A stretch of 64,000 bases of DNA from Scytonema hofmannii PCC 7110 (GTDB taxonomy: Bacteria > Cyanobacteriota > Cyanobacteriia > Cyanobacteriales > Nostocaceae). The DNA lies in assembly GCF_000346485.2 (NCBI RefSeq), contig NZ_KQ976354.1:372001-436000 (forward strand), in the 5' to 3' direction. Of this stretch, positions 35,767-43,434 are shown in pieces; position 1 is the first letter of the stretch; every line of letters begins with the position of its first letter. Both the position numbers and the translations under genes were made by a program. The notes under the pieces are model-generated. The model was not told where the DNA came from, ran no database searches, and worked only from the letters and a program-made list of their open reading frames with translations.

Positions 35767-35955
35767 ATGAAAACAATCCAAGAATTAAAGACTCGGATCA
35801 AGGAACTCAGTAAACAATCTGTTGAATTTAGTAAAAAAGCAACTGAAGTATGTTTATCAGACCGAGAACAGGCTAAACAGTTCAGGCAAAAGGCAAGAGA
35901 AGCTAGTAAACGTTGTCAAATATTGATCCAAGAATTGAAACGCCAACAGGTTTAA
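35767..35955 (+). CDS. Small helical protein, 62 residues
   Basis: A basic, Lys/Arg/Gln-rich protein predicted as two helices (TIQELKTRIKELSKQSVEFS, KKATEVCLSD, then REQAKQFRQKAREASKRCQI, LIQELKRQQ). Its opposite net charge to the acidic 65-residue protein just upstream suggests the two could bind each other. ATG 35767 has GGAGCAG just ahead and starts two bases after the previous stop. A terminator with an AT-rich stem follows at 36007-36034. I do not recognise a family; a small regulatory or toxin-antitoxin-like pair is possible but not supported by motifs. Confidence 0.6.
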   Translation: MKTIQELKTRIKELSKQSVEFSKKATEVCLSDREQAKQFRQKAREASKRCQILIQELKRQQV

Positions 35956-36006
35956 AACTAAAAACTAGCTACTAGTGAAAATCGCCAGTTTCTGACTCTA
36001 CATTTG

Positions 36007-36034
36007 AAAACCCTCATAAATGAGGGTATTTTCT
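36007..36034. terminator. Bidirectional terminator
   Basis: GAAAACCCTCATAAATGAGG followed by GTATTTTC: the stem AAAACCCTCAT / ATGAGGGTATTTT gives A-run and T-run on both sides. It lies between the small-gene pair and the convergent menD. Confidence 0.75.
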
Positions 36035-36045
36035 TATTGTTTAGT

Positions 36046-37935
36046 CTAAACTCCAGATACTAAAAATTTACCCATATTCTCTTTGCGCCACTTAGCATCC
36101 GCTTTACGATTTGTCCGCAACTCCAAAACCCGAATCCCCTGAGTTGGTAATGGGTTGAATTTTTCCTGTAATTGCTTCCAAGAACTTATCAATTCGTGTT
36201 CAATACCGTAAGTAGAGCATAACTGAGCAAAATCAATGTCCTGAGGCGTGGCAAAAAATTCTTCAAATGGTGGTTCAAATTGTGCTATGGGTAACATTTC
36301 AAAAATCCCACCTCCATTGTTGTTAATCAAAACAATAGTTAAATGCCCGATAAACTTATTTCTAATTAAAAATCCATTGGTATCGTGTAGTAGGGCTAAA
36401 TCTCCTGTCAACATCACACTACTTTGATGGCGATGGGCAATTCCCAAAGCAGTGGACAATGTACCATCAATCCCATTTGCACCTCGGTTGAAGAAGGGTT
36501 GCAAGCCTAGAGAATTTGGTTGCCAAAAAAATTCAACATCCCGCACTGGCATACTATTAGCAATAAATATGGGTGTTTTTGGTGGCAATGCTTGAGAAAG
36601 CAACCAGGAGGTTTTTCCCTCAAATAACTCTTCCATTTTGGCAAAAGTTTGGTCAATATTTGCCCTAACTTTTGCTTCTGCTGTCAACCACATTTCGAGG
36701 TAAGAGGAATTTCCCCCTCTCCCCCTCTCTCCCTCTCCTCCCCTCTCCTCCCATCTCCCCAATTCCTCTACACTTACCCGCAGGTGATTTGTCCTACCAT
36801 GCAAGGGATCGAGGTTGCGATCGCTTGGATCGATCACCCATGTTTGCCCTTGAGTGTCAGTTAACCAATTGCGTAACTCTTTACTAGTAGGCATTTCACC
36901 GATTTGAATCGCGATCTTTGGTGCTAGCTGTTTTGCTAAGGAGCGATCGCGCAAAATAAGGTCATAGGTAGAAATAATGTTGGGGTTTAAATTGGCGTGG
37001 TTTCTGACTGGAGACAGCCCCTCTGCTAAAACGGGGAATTTTAAGGTTTGGGAAAGGTGGGCGATCGCATGGCAATACTCTCGTGGTTGTTGCGGTTGGG
37101 CAACACCAGCAATAATGATTCCTTGGCTGGAGTTTAGCCATTCATTGAGAAGAAAGGAGTGGGGGCAATACTGCAAGGGATACGATAATTGGGGTGTCAG
37201 AACCCCGGTTTCTTCAAGAAACCGGGGTTCTAATTTCTGCTTATGCGAGTAGTATTGGGAGTGGGGGCGGTAAGTAGTCTCTAAAGCTGGAGACTGGATT
37301 GGGATGTGAGAAAAAAAGTGTTCTGGTGGAAATTGGGATTGTAAAAATTGTAGGGATGCTGCGTGTGATGTTTCTACTTCTGAAAGGGGTGCGAGAGGAT
37401 CTCGGAAGGGTACATTAAGGTGTACCGATCCGGGTACGGGATGAAGAGTTTTTTCCCATGCATAAATAATTGTTTGCCGCAAGTAGGCTAGCATTCCCAT
37501 ATCTGGAGAAGGTATGGCTAGTTCTGCTTGCCAGTTTGGGTAAGTGCCATATAATTTTAACTGGTCTACAGTTTGCCCTGAATGGCAATTTCTTAACTCT
37601 GGTGGTCGGTCGGCGGTCAATAACAACAATGGTATGCAGCTTTCTTTTGCTTCAATGACAGCAGGATAAAAATTCGCTCCTGCTGTTCCAGATGTACAAA
37701 CAAGAGCTGCGGGAAGTCCTGTTGCTTTAGCGCGTCCTAAGGCAAAAAAGGCAGCAGAACGTTCATCTAGAATGGAAATGACTTCAAGATTTGGTGATTG
37801 TTGGGCAAAGGCGACTGCTAGCGGTGTGGAACGAGAACCCGGACAAATGACAACACACGCTAATCCCAATTGCTTCAATGTTTCAGCAAAAATCGATGCC
37901 CATACAGAATTCATGTTTCTAAAATCAATTGTCAT
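36046..37935 (-). CDS. menD: MenD, SEPHCHC synthase, with two repeat-derived insertions
   Basis: A 629-residue thiamine-diphosphate enzyme that joins isochorismate and 2-oxoglutarate in phylloquinone synthesis. The N-terminal domain has VCPGSRSTPLAVAFAQ, FFALGRAKATGLPAALVCTSGTA and LLLTADRPPELRNCHSGQTV. The ThDP-binding C-terminal domain has FIANSMPVRDVEFF, NRGANGIDGTLSTALG and the metal motif TGDLALLHDTNGF..INNNGGGIFEML. It is about 40-50 residues longer than I expect. Residues about 229-252 (KLEPRFLEETGVLTPQL) are coded by a hairpin repeat (37199-37231), and about 390-408 (EERGGEGERGRGG) by a C/T-rich run (36712-36760). Both sit in linker regions and keep frame. ATG 37935. Confidence 0.95.
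   Translation of the reverse strand: MTIDFRNMNSVWASIFAETLKQLGLACVVICPGSRSTPLAVAFAQQSPNLEVISILDERSAAFFALGRAKATGLPAALVCTSGTAGANFYPAVIEAKESCIPLLLLTADRPPELRNCHSGQTVDQLKLYGTYPNWQAELAIPSPDMGMLAYLRQTIIYAWEKTLHPVPGSVHLNVPFRDPLAPLSEVETSHAASLQFLQSQFPPEHFFSHIPIQSPALETTYRPHSQYYSHKQKLEPRFLEETGVLTPQLSYPLQYCPHSFLLNEWLNSSQGIIIAGVAQPQQPREYCHAIAHLSQTLKFPVLAEGLSPVRNHANLNPNIISTYDLILRDRSLAKQLAPKIAIQIGEMPTSKELRNWLTDTQGQTWVIDPSDRNLDPLHGRTNHLRVSVEELGRWEERGGEGERGRGGNSSYLEMWLTAEAKVRANIDQTFAKMEELFEGKTSWLLSQALPPKTPIFIANSMPVRDVEFFWQPNSLGLQPFFNRGANGIDGTLSTALGIAHRHQSSVMLTGDLALLHDTNGFLIRNKFIGHLTIVLINNNGGGIFEMLPIAQFEPPFEEFFATPQDIDFAQLCSTYGIEHELISSWKQLQEKFNPLPTQGIRVLELRTNRKADAKWRKENMGKFLVSGV
36712..36760. repeat. CCCTCTCC-type low-complexity repeat inside menD
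   Basis: A C/T-rich run of CCCCCTCTCC, CCCTCTCTCC and CCCTCTCCTC units is in frame with menD and is read as Glu/Gly/Arg. The same type of run lies inside the PAS kinase gene at 13319-13357. Confidence 0.75.
37199..37231. repeat. Hairpin repeat inside menD (AGAACCCCGGTTTCTTC)
   Basis: AGAACCCCGGTTTCTT is mirrored by AAGAAACCGGGGTTCT. Similarity to the intergenic copy at 61991-62072 extends beyond the hairpin on both sides (TACGATAATTGGGGTGT to the left, AATTTCTGCTTATG to the right), so a unit of roughly 70-80 bases is shared. Confidence 0.85.
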
Positions 37936-37965
37936 TAAGGTTAGGGAGTAGGGAGTAGGGAGTAG
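37936..37965. repeat. STRR heptamers (GGGAGTA)n
   Basis: GGGAGTAGGGAGTAGGGAGT units lie just upstream of menD and upstream of folB, between divergent genes. This is one of the arrays not sitting at a gene 3' end. Confidence 0.75.
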
Positions 37966-38065
37966 GGATTGGGGGTCAGAGAAAAAAACTAATGCCCAAT
38001 TCCCTTTTTCAATAAGTGTGAGATGATAATCTAATATTTGTTATCAACGGTACACGACTACTTAT

Positions 38066-38428
38066 ATGGACTGCATTCATTTGACAGGAATTCGCAGTTA
38101 TGGCTATACCGGTTATTTACCAGAAGAACAGGTTCTGGGACAATGGTTTGAGGTGGATGTGAAGTTATGGTTGGATCTCTCAAAAGCAGGTGAAACTGAT
38201 GCCATAGAAGATACTCTAGATTACCGCAGTATTATCAGCTTAGTGCAAAATACAGTGAAGACATCAAAGTTTGCTTTGGTGGAACGATTAACAGCGTTTA
38301 TTGCTGATTCTATTTTGGCGTTGAGCGATCGCGTGACACAAGTTCAAGTCATTTTGAGTAAACCTGCTGCGCCCATCCCAGACTTTAATGGCAAAATTAG
38401 CATCGATCTGACCAAAAAAAGATCCTAA
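38066..38428 (+). CDS. folB: FolB, dihydroneopterin aldolase
   Basis: A 120-residue tunnelling-fold enzyme that converts 7,8-dihydroneopterin to 6-hydroxymethyl-dihydropterin and glycolaldehyde in folate synthesis. Family marks are the start MDCIHLTGIRSYGYTGYLPEE with catalytic-region Tyr and Glu, QWFEVDVKLWLDLSKA, DTLDYRSIISLV, FALVERLTAFIADSIL with the conserved Glu, and QVQVILSKPAAPIPDF. Full length and intact. It is divergent from menD, 130 bases apart, with an STRR between. Start ATG 38066; no strong ribosome site. Confidence 0.95.
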   Translation: MDCIHLTGIRSYGYTGYLPEEQVLGQWFEVDVKLWLDLSKAGETDAIEDTLDYRSIISLVQNTVKTSKFALVERLTAFIADSILALSDRVTQVQVILSKPAAPIPDFNGKISIDLTKKRS

Positions 38429-38802
38429 CCCTTTATCCTTCATATTTCACTTAACGATTTTACGTAAATACCTCAGGTTCGTACCTGTTGCCAAATTCAG
38501 ATTATGTTTTTTTGAAAAAGAAGTTTTTTATACCTGGGAATAGTTAGTAAGAAACAGTTTATTTAGCTTACTAGATATTTAACCCATAAATGATATTCAT
38601 ATGCTCTACTAAGTACATTAAAGGCAGTTATTTAAACCGCTCAAGTTTATAAATTCTCAAAAATAAGGACTCAGATATTAAGTATTCGATAAAGTAGAGT
38701 CTACAGTGATTTTGAAGATTTATGATGGTAGGATCGCTCAATTTGACATTGAGTGAACCGCCGTCCATAATATCTGAATCTTAGCCAACGGATTATCTTA
38801 GC
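38429..38802. other. Intergenic, AT-rich, no gene
   Basis: 374 bases between folB and the GGDEF gene on the same strand. A short CCCTTTATCCTTCAT stretch follows folB. Nothing else is recognised; the promoter of the GGDEF gene probably lies near its right end. Confidence 0.5.
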
Positions 38803-39897
38803 ATGTTCAGTCCTAAAATCCTAGTTATTGAGGATGAAGAAATTGTTGCATTCGATCTTAGACAAAAGTTACAAGAATTGGGATATACGGTTTCAGAAAT
38901 TACTAACTCAGGAGAAGAAGCGCTTCATACAAGAGATATTCATATTGGGATCGAAATAGCGATTCGCAAGCATTATTCTGAAAGAACTTTGCAGGCAGAA
39001 CAACAAAAGTTCACAGCAATTTTAAAAAGCATGGGTTGTGCAGTTATTATCACAGATATTCATGGTTGTGTCCAAATGATGAATCCCCTAGCGGAAGTAC
39101 TGACTGCTTGCGCTCAACATGAAGTAACTAACAAGGAATTAGCAAGTGTATTAATATCGGCTGACAAAGAGACAAGGGAGGAGATAGAGAATTTAGCAAG
39201 ACAAGTTTTACAAGAAGGGATATCTCTTAATCTCCCAAAAAATTGTATACTCTATGCAAAAGACAGTAGAGAAATAAATATTGAAGGTAGTATCACGCCT
39301 ATTTGCGATGATAATGGTCATATCAAAGGTGCTGTCTTAGTTTTTCAAGATATTACTCAACGCAAACAGGTAGAAGCAGAACTCCTTCGCAATGCTTTTT
39401 ATGATACACTTACGGGATTACCAAATCGAGCTTTATTTCTGGAACGACTGGGGCAGGCATTTGAACGCAGCCAGAGAATTAACGATTATCAATTTGCTGT
39501 GTTATTTTTGGATTTAGATGGTTTCAAAACGATAAATGATAGCTTTGGACACTGTACTGGCGATCGTTTACTGGTAGAAATAGCCCGACGTTTGGAGTCC
39601 TGTTTGCGCGGTTGCGACACGGTAGGACGATTTGGTGGTGATGAGTTTGTTGTCCTTGTAGAAGATATTAAAGATGTTGCTGATGCCATCAACGTTGCTC
39701 AACGCATACAAAATTCTTTAAAACTACCAGTTTCTATCAACGCACAACAACTCTTAGTTGGAGTGAGTATAGGTATTGCTTTAAATTGCTGTGCTTATAA
39801 AGAACCATTCGGTTTGCTGAGGGATGCTGATATCGCTATGTACCGTGCAAAAGCACAGGGAAAAGCTCAGTATGTTGTGTTTAATTTTTTACCTTAA
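38803..39897 (+). CDS. Diguanylate cyclase with truncated receiver, PAS and GGDEF
   Basis: A 364-residue protein predicted to make cyclic di-GMP. The first 35 residues are a genuine receiver N-terminus (ILVIEDEEIVAFDLRQKL, LGYTVSEITNSGEEAL). The sequence then jumps to the receiver's last helix (HTRDIHIGIEIAIRKHYSER), so the central 80-90 residues with the phospho-acceptor Asp and the Lys-Pro are missing. A PAS domain (about 65-188; MGCAVIITDIHGCVQMMNP, ends VFQDITQRKQVE) follows. The cyclase domain (about 195-360) has DTLTGLPNRALF, FLDLDGFKTIND, an intact GGDEF at 278-282, and the RxxD inhibition site (RGCD) five residues ahead. No EAL domain is present. Activity probably depends on PAS, not phosphorylation. 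Confidence 0.9.
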   Translation: MFSPKILVIEDEEIVAFDLRQKLQELGYTVSEITNSGEEALHTRDIHIGIEIAIRKHYSERTLQAEQQKFTAILKSMGCAVIITDIHGCVQMMNPLAEVLTACAQHEVTNKELASVLISADKETREEIENLARQVLQEGISLNLPKNCILYAKDSREINIEGSITPICDDNGHIKGAVLVFQDITQRKQVEAELLRNAFYDTLTGLPNRALFLERLGQAFERSQRINDYQFAVLFLDLDGFKTINDSFGHCTGDRLLVEIARRLESCLRGCDTVGRFGGDEFVVLVEDIKDVADAINVAQRIQNSLKLPVSINAQQLLVGVSIGIALNCCAYKEPFGLLRDADIAMYRAKAQGKAQYVVFNFLP

Positions 39898-39934
39898 ACT
39901 AGGTAGACAGTTACCAGGGACAAATGACACTTAC

Positions 39935-41116
39935 TTAACGATTAAGTTGTAAAAACCCTTGTAATGCCTCTTGCAATTGACTCTGTTTGATATAAGTCTC
40001 TGTCGCTTCAATTAAATTACTGATATTCTCTTCACTCACATCATCGAGATCGTCGCTCAACCGCTTACCAGTTAAATGTCGATCTAGTTTGAACTGCAAC
40101 CGTAAAAGACGATTTTGAATAACTTGATAGGTAATGTATTCGTAAACGTCTGATGTTGCATCAAACAAAACATTAACAAGCGGTTGCGCCCATTGTATCA
40201 AACCCCATTGATGAGCAGATTCAAATGGAATGATTCGTGTAGCATCACCTGTTCCTATGGAGAGAACTGTAATTTCGTCTAGTGAATTCCCTAACCTAAG
40301 AGCTTCAGCAACAGCACAACTAGATGGATTATTTGCCGCTACACCACCATCAATGGCAGAGTATATGGTTTTGATTGAATAGGTAGAGGTATTATCGGGT
40401 ATTACACTCCAAGGTGCATCTAAAAATGCTTGCTTTGTCACTCCTCTATATCTTTCTATAATACGAGATTGACCTTCTCCTGTACCATTAGTAATTCTCA
40501 AAACTTGCTTGTTATATAAGCCTTCCGTTGAGGGTGCATCACTATCTAAAACAATACTTTGTAAATCTCCTTGTTGAACTTTTCCATGTATATTTTTGTC
40601 TAGCTTATATGCTGGAAAATAAGTTGGCGCTGATGCCGAACACACACAAACCTCCCACAAAGGAATGTTTCCATAACCTTTGTCTTGTCGCCAACTTTTG
40701 AAAATAATTGGTTCTCGTTCAAAAGTGTCATAGGATACGATTAAGAGCAATGGTGAGCGAACATCAAACAGGCTCGTCTCTCCAAAAACTTCTTTCAAGA
40801 CTTGAATCAAGCCTTCATTGGAAAATTTAGGTGCAGATAAACCATATTTGAGTAGTAATGGAATTCTTTTGAGTGAAAACAGACTTCGGTAAGGAAAAAT
40901 TCTTTGGCTTTTATACCTGTACATTTCAATAATTTCTTCACTTTTGCGCCCTGTGGCAATTGCTGCTGCTAAAATTGAGCCTGTAGACGTTCCAGCAATT
41001 AAGTGAAAGTACTCATTCAAAGGTTGAGAGATTTGTTTCTCAATTGCCGCTAGCATTGTTGCTGCTACAATTCCTCGAATTCCTCCTCCATCCAAGCTCA
41101 AGATCCGAAAAGGCAT
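39935..41116 (-). CDS. Patatin-like phospholipase with an inserted domain
   Basis: A 393-residue serine lipid hydrolase. It has the oxyanion loop GGGIRG (10-15), the nucleophile S44 in GTSTG, the segment SASAPTYFPAYKLD, and the catalytic Asp in DGGVAANNPSSC near residue 255. Between SAPTYFPA and DGG lie about 60 extra residues (about 185-247) containing VLRITNGTGEGQSRIIERY and FLDAPWSVIPDNTSTYSI. This GxGQSR-x-Y-x-G-x-T-W-x2-PD-x-TSTY pattern is known to me from phage and secreted structural proteins, so it looks like a domain insertion. The rest, to the C-terminal helix LIEATETYIKQSQLQEAL, is ordinary. It is divergent from the acetyltransferase gene. No signal peptide. Confidence 0.9.
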   Translation of the reverse strand: MPFRILSLDGGGIRGIVAATMLAAIEKQISQPLNEYFHLIAGTSTGSILAAAIATGRKSEEIIEMYRYKSQRIFPYRSLFSLKRIPLLLKYGLSAPKFSNEGLIQVLKEVFGETSLFDVRSPLLLIVSYDTFEREPIIFKSWRQDKGYGNIPLWEVCVCSASAPTYFPAYKLDKNIHGKVQQGDLQSIVLDSDAPSTEGLYNKQVLRITNGTGEGQSRIIERYRGVTKQAFLDAPWSVIPDNTSTYSIKTIYSAIDGGVAANNPSSCAVAEALRLGNSLDEITVLSIGTGDATRIIPFESAHQWGLIQWAQPLVNVLFDATSDVYEYITYQVIQNRLLRLQFKLDRHLTGKRLSDDLDDVSEENISNLIEATETYIKQSQLQEALQGFLQLNR

Positions 41117-41211
41117 ACTCTTTCCCTTCGTTAACTACAGATATATGTATTTTACTGATATTTTACAGACTATTTAGCTTATACTACTTTTAGTATGACT
41201 CAGAGTAAGAT

Positions 41212-41769
41212 ATGGAAAAAACTGAAAAACAGAAAATGCTGTCAGGCGAGCTATATCTTGCTTCAGAAACAGAACTACTGAACGAGAGAAAAATAGCAAC
41301 TCGTCTGCTGAGAATATATAACTCAACAACAGAAGAACAGAAGGAAGAGCGATCGCAAATCTTGCGAGAATTATTTGGTGAACTAGGGCAAGGAACAACT
41401 ATCACACCACCATTCTACTGCGATTATGGTAAAAACATTTATGCTGGCGACGAACTATACATGAATTTTGGTTGTGTCATTTTAGACTGCAATACAGTTC
41501 ATATCGGCAAAAATGTTTTATTTGCTCCATATGTTCAAATTTATACAGCACATCATCCTATCGAACCAGAAATTCGTCTTTCAGGTAAAGAACTAGCATC
41601 TCCGATTAGAATTGGTGATAATGTCTGGATTGGAGGTAATGCCATTATTTGTCCCGGCGTGACCATCGGTGATAATACTACCATTGGTGCGGGGAGTGTA
41701 GTGACAAAAGATATACCTGACAATGTCGTTGCTGTTGGCAATCCTTGTAGAGTCATAAGGCAGTTATAA
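41212..41769 (+). CDS. Sugar O-acetyltransferase (maltose acetyltransferase type)
   Basis: A 185-residue left-handed beta-helix acetyl-CoA transferase. It opens EKTEKQKMLSGELYLASETE, the usual N-terminal helix of maltose/galactoside acetyltransferases. Hexapeptide repeats run from PPFYCDYGKNIYAGDELYMNFGC to IRIGDNVWIGGNAIICPGVTIG. The catalytic His lies in IYTAHHPIEPEIR, and GNPCRVIRQL ends the protein. It transfers acetyl groups to a hydroxyl of a sugar; the substrate is unknown. Complete and of standard length. It starts 95 bases from the divergent patatin gene and precedes a toxin-antitoxin pair by 31 bases. Confidence 0.93.
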   Translation: MEKTEKQKMLSGELYLASETELLNERKIATRLLRIYNSTTEEQKEERSQILRELFGELGQGTTITPPFYCDYGKNIYAGDELYMNFGCVILDCNTVHIGKNVLFAPYVQIYTAHHPIEPEIRLSGKELASPIRIGDNVWIGGNAIICPGVTIGDNTTIGAGSVVTKDIPDNVVAVGNPCRVIRQL

Positions 41770-41800
41770 TTTGAAATAATAATTCTGTTAATATTTTTAA

Positions 41801-42139
41801 ATGAAAATACAACCGAGAGAAATCCATTTGTACACCTCACTAGAAGGGCGTGTTCCCTTTGAGGAATGGTTCAATTCTCTACGGGATATTAACGCTAAAG
41901 CTAAAATTAGAATAAGATTAGACAGAGTTGGGCAAGGAAATCTGGGAGACTGTAAGTCTGTCGGCAAAGGAGTCTTTGAATTGCGAATTGACTATGGTCC
42001 TGGTTACCGAGTCTACTTCGGACAAGTTAATTTAGAAATTGTTCTCCTCCTTTGTGGAGGGGATAAAAGTACTCAAACACAAGATATCAGAAAAGCTCAG
42101 GAATCCTGGGAAGACTATACGAGACAAAACAATGCCTAA
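41801..42139 (+). CDS. RelE/HigB-type toxin (addiction module killer protein)
   Basis: A 112-residue toxin of the RelE/ParE superfamily, TIGR02683-like. Family marks are FEEWFNSLRDINAKAKIRIRLDRV, GNLGDCKSVGKGVFELRIDY, GPGYRVYFGQV and LLLCGGDKSTQTQDIRKAQESW. The expected activity is mRNA cleavage in the ribosome. The gene comes first and its last 8 bases overlap the antitoxin start, the order typical of HigBA-type modules. Intact. The preceding acetyltransferase is on the same strand but is probably not functionally linked. Confidence 0.9.
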   Translation: MKIQPREIHLYTSLEGRVPFEEWFNSLRDINAKAKIRIRLDRVGQGNLGDCKSVGKGVFELRIDYGPGYRVYFGQVNLEIVLLLCGGDKSTQTQDIRKAQESWEDYTRQNNA

Positions 42140-42452
42140 AACTAAAAGCTATCATTCCTTCTTAATAGAATCTCTTAAAGACCCAAACGAGGCGGCTGCT
42201 TACCTAAATGCTGCTTTAGAAGAACAAGACCCTCAACTTTTCCTTCTAGCTGTTAGAAATGTGGCAGAAGCTCATGGTGAGATAGCCAAACTTTTAGAAA
42301 CAACTCAACTGAATCAAGACAATCTCCACCAAATGCTGGCAAAGGCAGAAAATCCAACGCTCTATAATTTTGCATCAATACTCGATATTTTAGGATTCAA
42401 GCTAGCTATTACTGTTAAGGAATCCAATCAAACAACGAAATCAGTTTGTTGA
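42132..42452 (+). CDS. HTH antitoxin (addiction module antidote)
   Basis: A 106-residue antitoxin, TIGR02684-like, from ATG 42132, inside the end of the toxin gene (8-base overlap); an upstream in-frame start at 42039 would only translate toxin DNA. The sequence reads YHSFLIESLKDPNEAAAYLN, AALEEQDPQLFLLAVRNVAE, HGEIAKLLETTQLNQDNLHQ, then the recognition helix region ENPTLYNFASILDILGFKLAI, an Xre-like helix-turn-helix. It should bind and block the toxin and repress the operon. The C-terminal tail KESNQTTKSVC is short. ribokinase starts 9 bases later, so read-through is likely. Confidence 0.9.
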   Translation: MPKTKSYHSFLIESLKDPNEAAAYLNAALEEQDPQLFLLAVRNVAEAHGEIAKLLETTQLNQDNLHQMLAKAENPTLYNFASILDILGFKLAITVKESNQTTKSVC

Positions 42453-42461
42453 CAATTAACT

Positions 42462-43388
42462 ATGAGCATTATCGTCCTTGGTAGCATCAATATAGACTTA
42501 GTAGCAACAGCACCTCGATTGCCAGTTGCAGGAGAAACGCTGTTGGGACAGGACTTTTTCAAAGCACCAGGGGGTAAAGGAGCAAATCAAGCAGTCGCAT
42601 TAGCAAGATTGGGAATTCCTACTCATATGATAGGGCGTGTAGGTGGAGATAGTTTTGGTGAGGAACTTGTTAGTAGTTTGCAAGAATCTGGAGTGAGAAC
42701 TGAGAATATATTCGTTGATGAAACGGTAAGTTCTGGAGTTGCCATCATCGCTGTAGATGTAAAGGGTGAAAATCAAATTATTGTTATTCCTGGTGCCAAC
42801 GGACACGTAAATGAGGAAGATATAAAACGGTTATCGCACTTATTACCGGAAGCGACAGCATTGCTTTTACAATTTGAAATTCCCATACCTACCGTTGTTT
42901 TAGCCGCCCAAGCAGCACAAGAGGCGGGAGTGACAGTGATACTCGATCCAGCACCTGCGAACAAGGATGTGCCAAAAGAACTTTACCCATTAGTAGATAT
43001 CATTACACCCAATGAAGTTGAAGCAGGACAACTCGTAGGTTTTCCCGTGGATGGGGAAGACTCAGCAAGAAAAGCGGCTACAGTGTTGCGACAATGGGGA
43101 GTCAAAAATGCCATTGTGAAACTAGGTGCTAAGGGCGTTGTTTGTGCAACAGCAGAAGAAACCTTCTTCGTACCTGCATTTCCAGTTTGTACCGTTGATA
43201 CAACTGCAGCAGGGGATGCATTTAATGGTGGTTTAGCCGCAGCACTTCACGAAGGACTTTCGTTACATCAAGCAGCGGTTTGGGGTGCAGCCGCAGGTGC
43301 AATAGCTGCAACAAAACCGGGCGCACAGCCTTCTCTTCCCGATAAAATGACATTTGATACTTTTTTGACAGTGACCAGTGACCAGTGA
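42462..43388 (+). CDS. rbsK: Ribokinase
   Basis: A 308-residue PfkB-family sugar kinase that phosphorylates ribose at O5. It has the N-terminal strand SIIVLGSINIDLV, the substrate motif APGGKGANQAVALARLG, IGRVGGDSFGEEL, the linker strand ILDPAPANKDVPKELY, PNEVEA, and the C-terminal anion hole DTTAAGDAFNGGLAAAL with the catalytic Asp. Complete. The final residues TVTSDQ and the TGA stop are encoded by an STRR, so the original stop has been replaced. A nucleoside hydrolase follows immediately and a Nudix gene beyond it, so the set fits recycling of ribose from nucleosides. Confidence 0.93.
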   Translation: MSIIVLGSINIDLVATAPRLPVAGETLLGQDFFKAPGGKGANQAVALARLGIPTHMIGRVGGDSFGEELVSSLQESGVRTENIFVDETVSSGVAIIAVDVKGENQIIVIPGANGHVNEEDIKRLSHLLPEATALLLQFEIPIPTVVLAAQAAQEAGVTVILDPAPANKDVPKELYPLVDIITPNEVEAGQLVGFPVDGEDSARKAATVLRQWGVKNAIVKLGAKGVVCATAEETFFVPAFPVCTVDTTAAGDAFNGGLAAALHEGLSLHQAAVWGAAAGAIAATKPGAQPSLPDKMTFDTFLTVTSDQ

Positions 43389-43434
43389 CCAGTTATGATT
43401 ACTGATTACTGGTCACTGATTACTGGTCACTGAT
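43367..43434 (+). repeat. STRR heptamers, inverted pair, spanning the rbsK stop
   Basis: CAGTGAC units start inside the last codons of the ribokinase gene and provide its TGA. After AGTTATGATTACTGATT the opposite sense GTCACTG/TTACTGG follows, so the whole can form a hairpin. It reaches the start codon of the nucleoside hydrolase gene. Confidence 0.85.

Noticed and set aside
42039-42131. Longer antitoxin start
   Set aside because: It would translate toxin DNA in another frame; ATG 42132 with an 8-base overlap is the usual arrangement.
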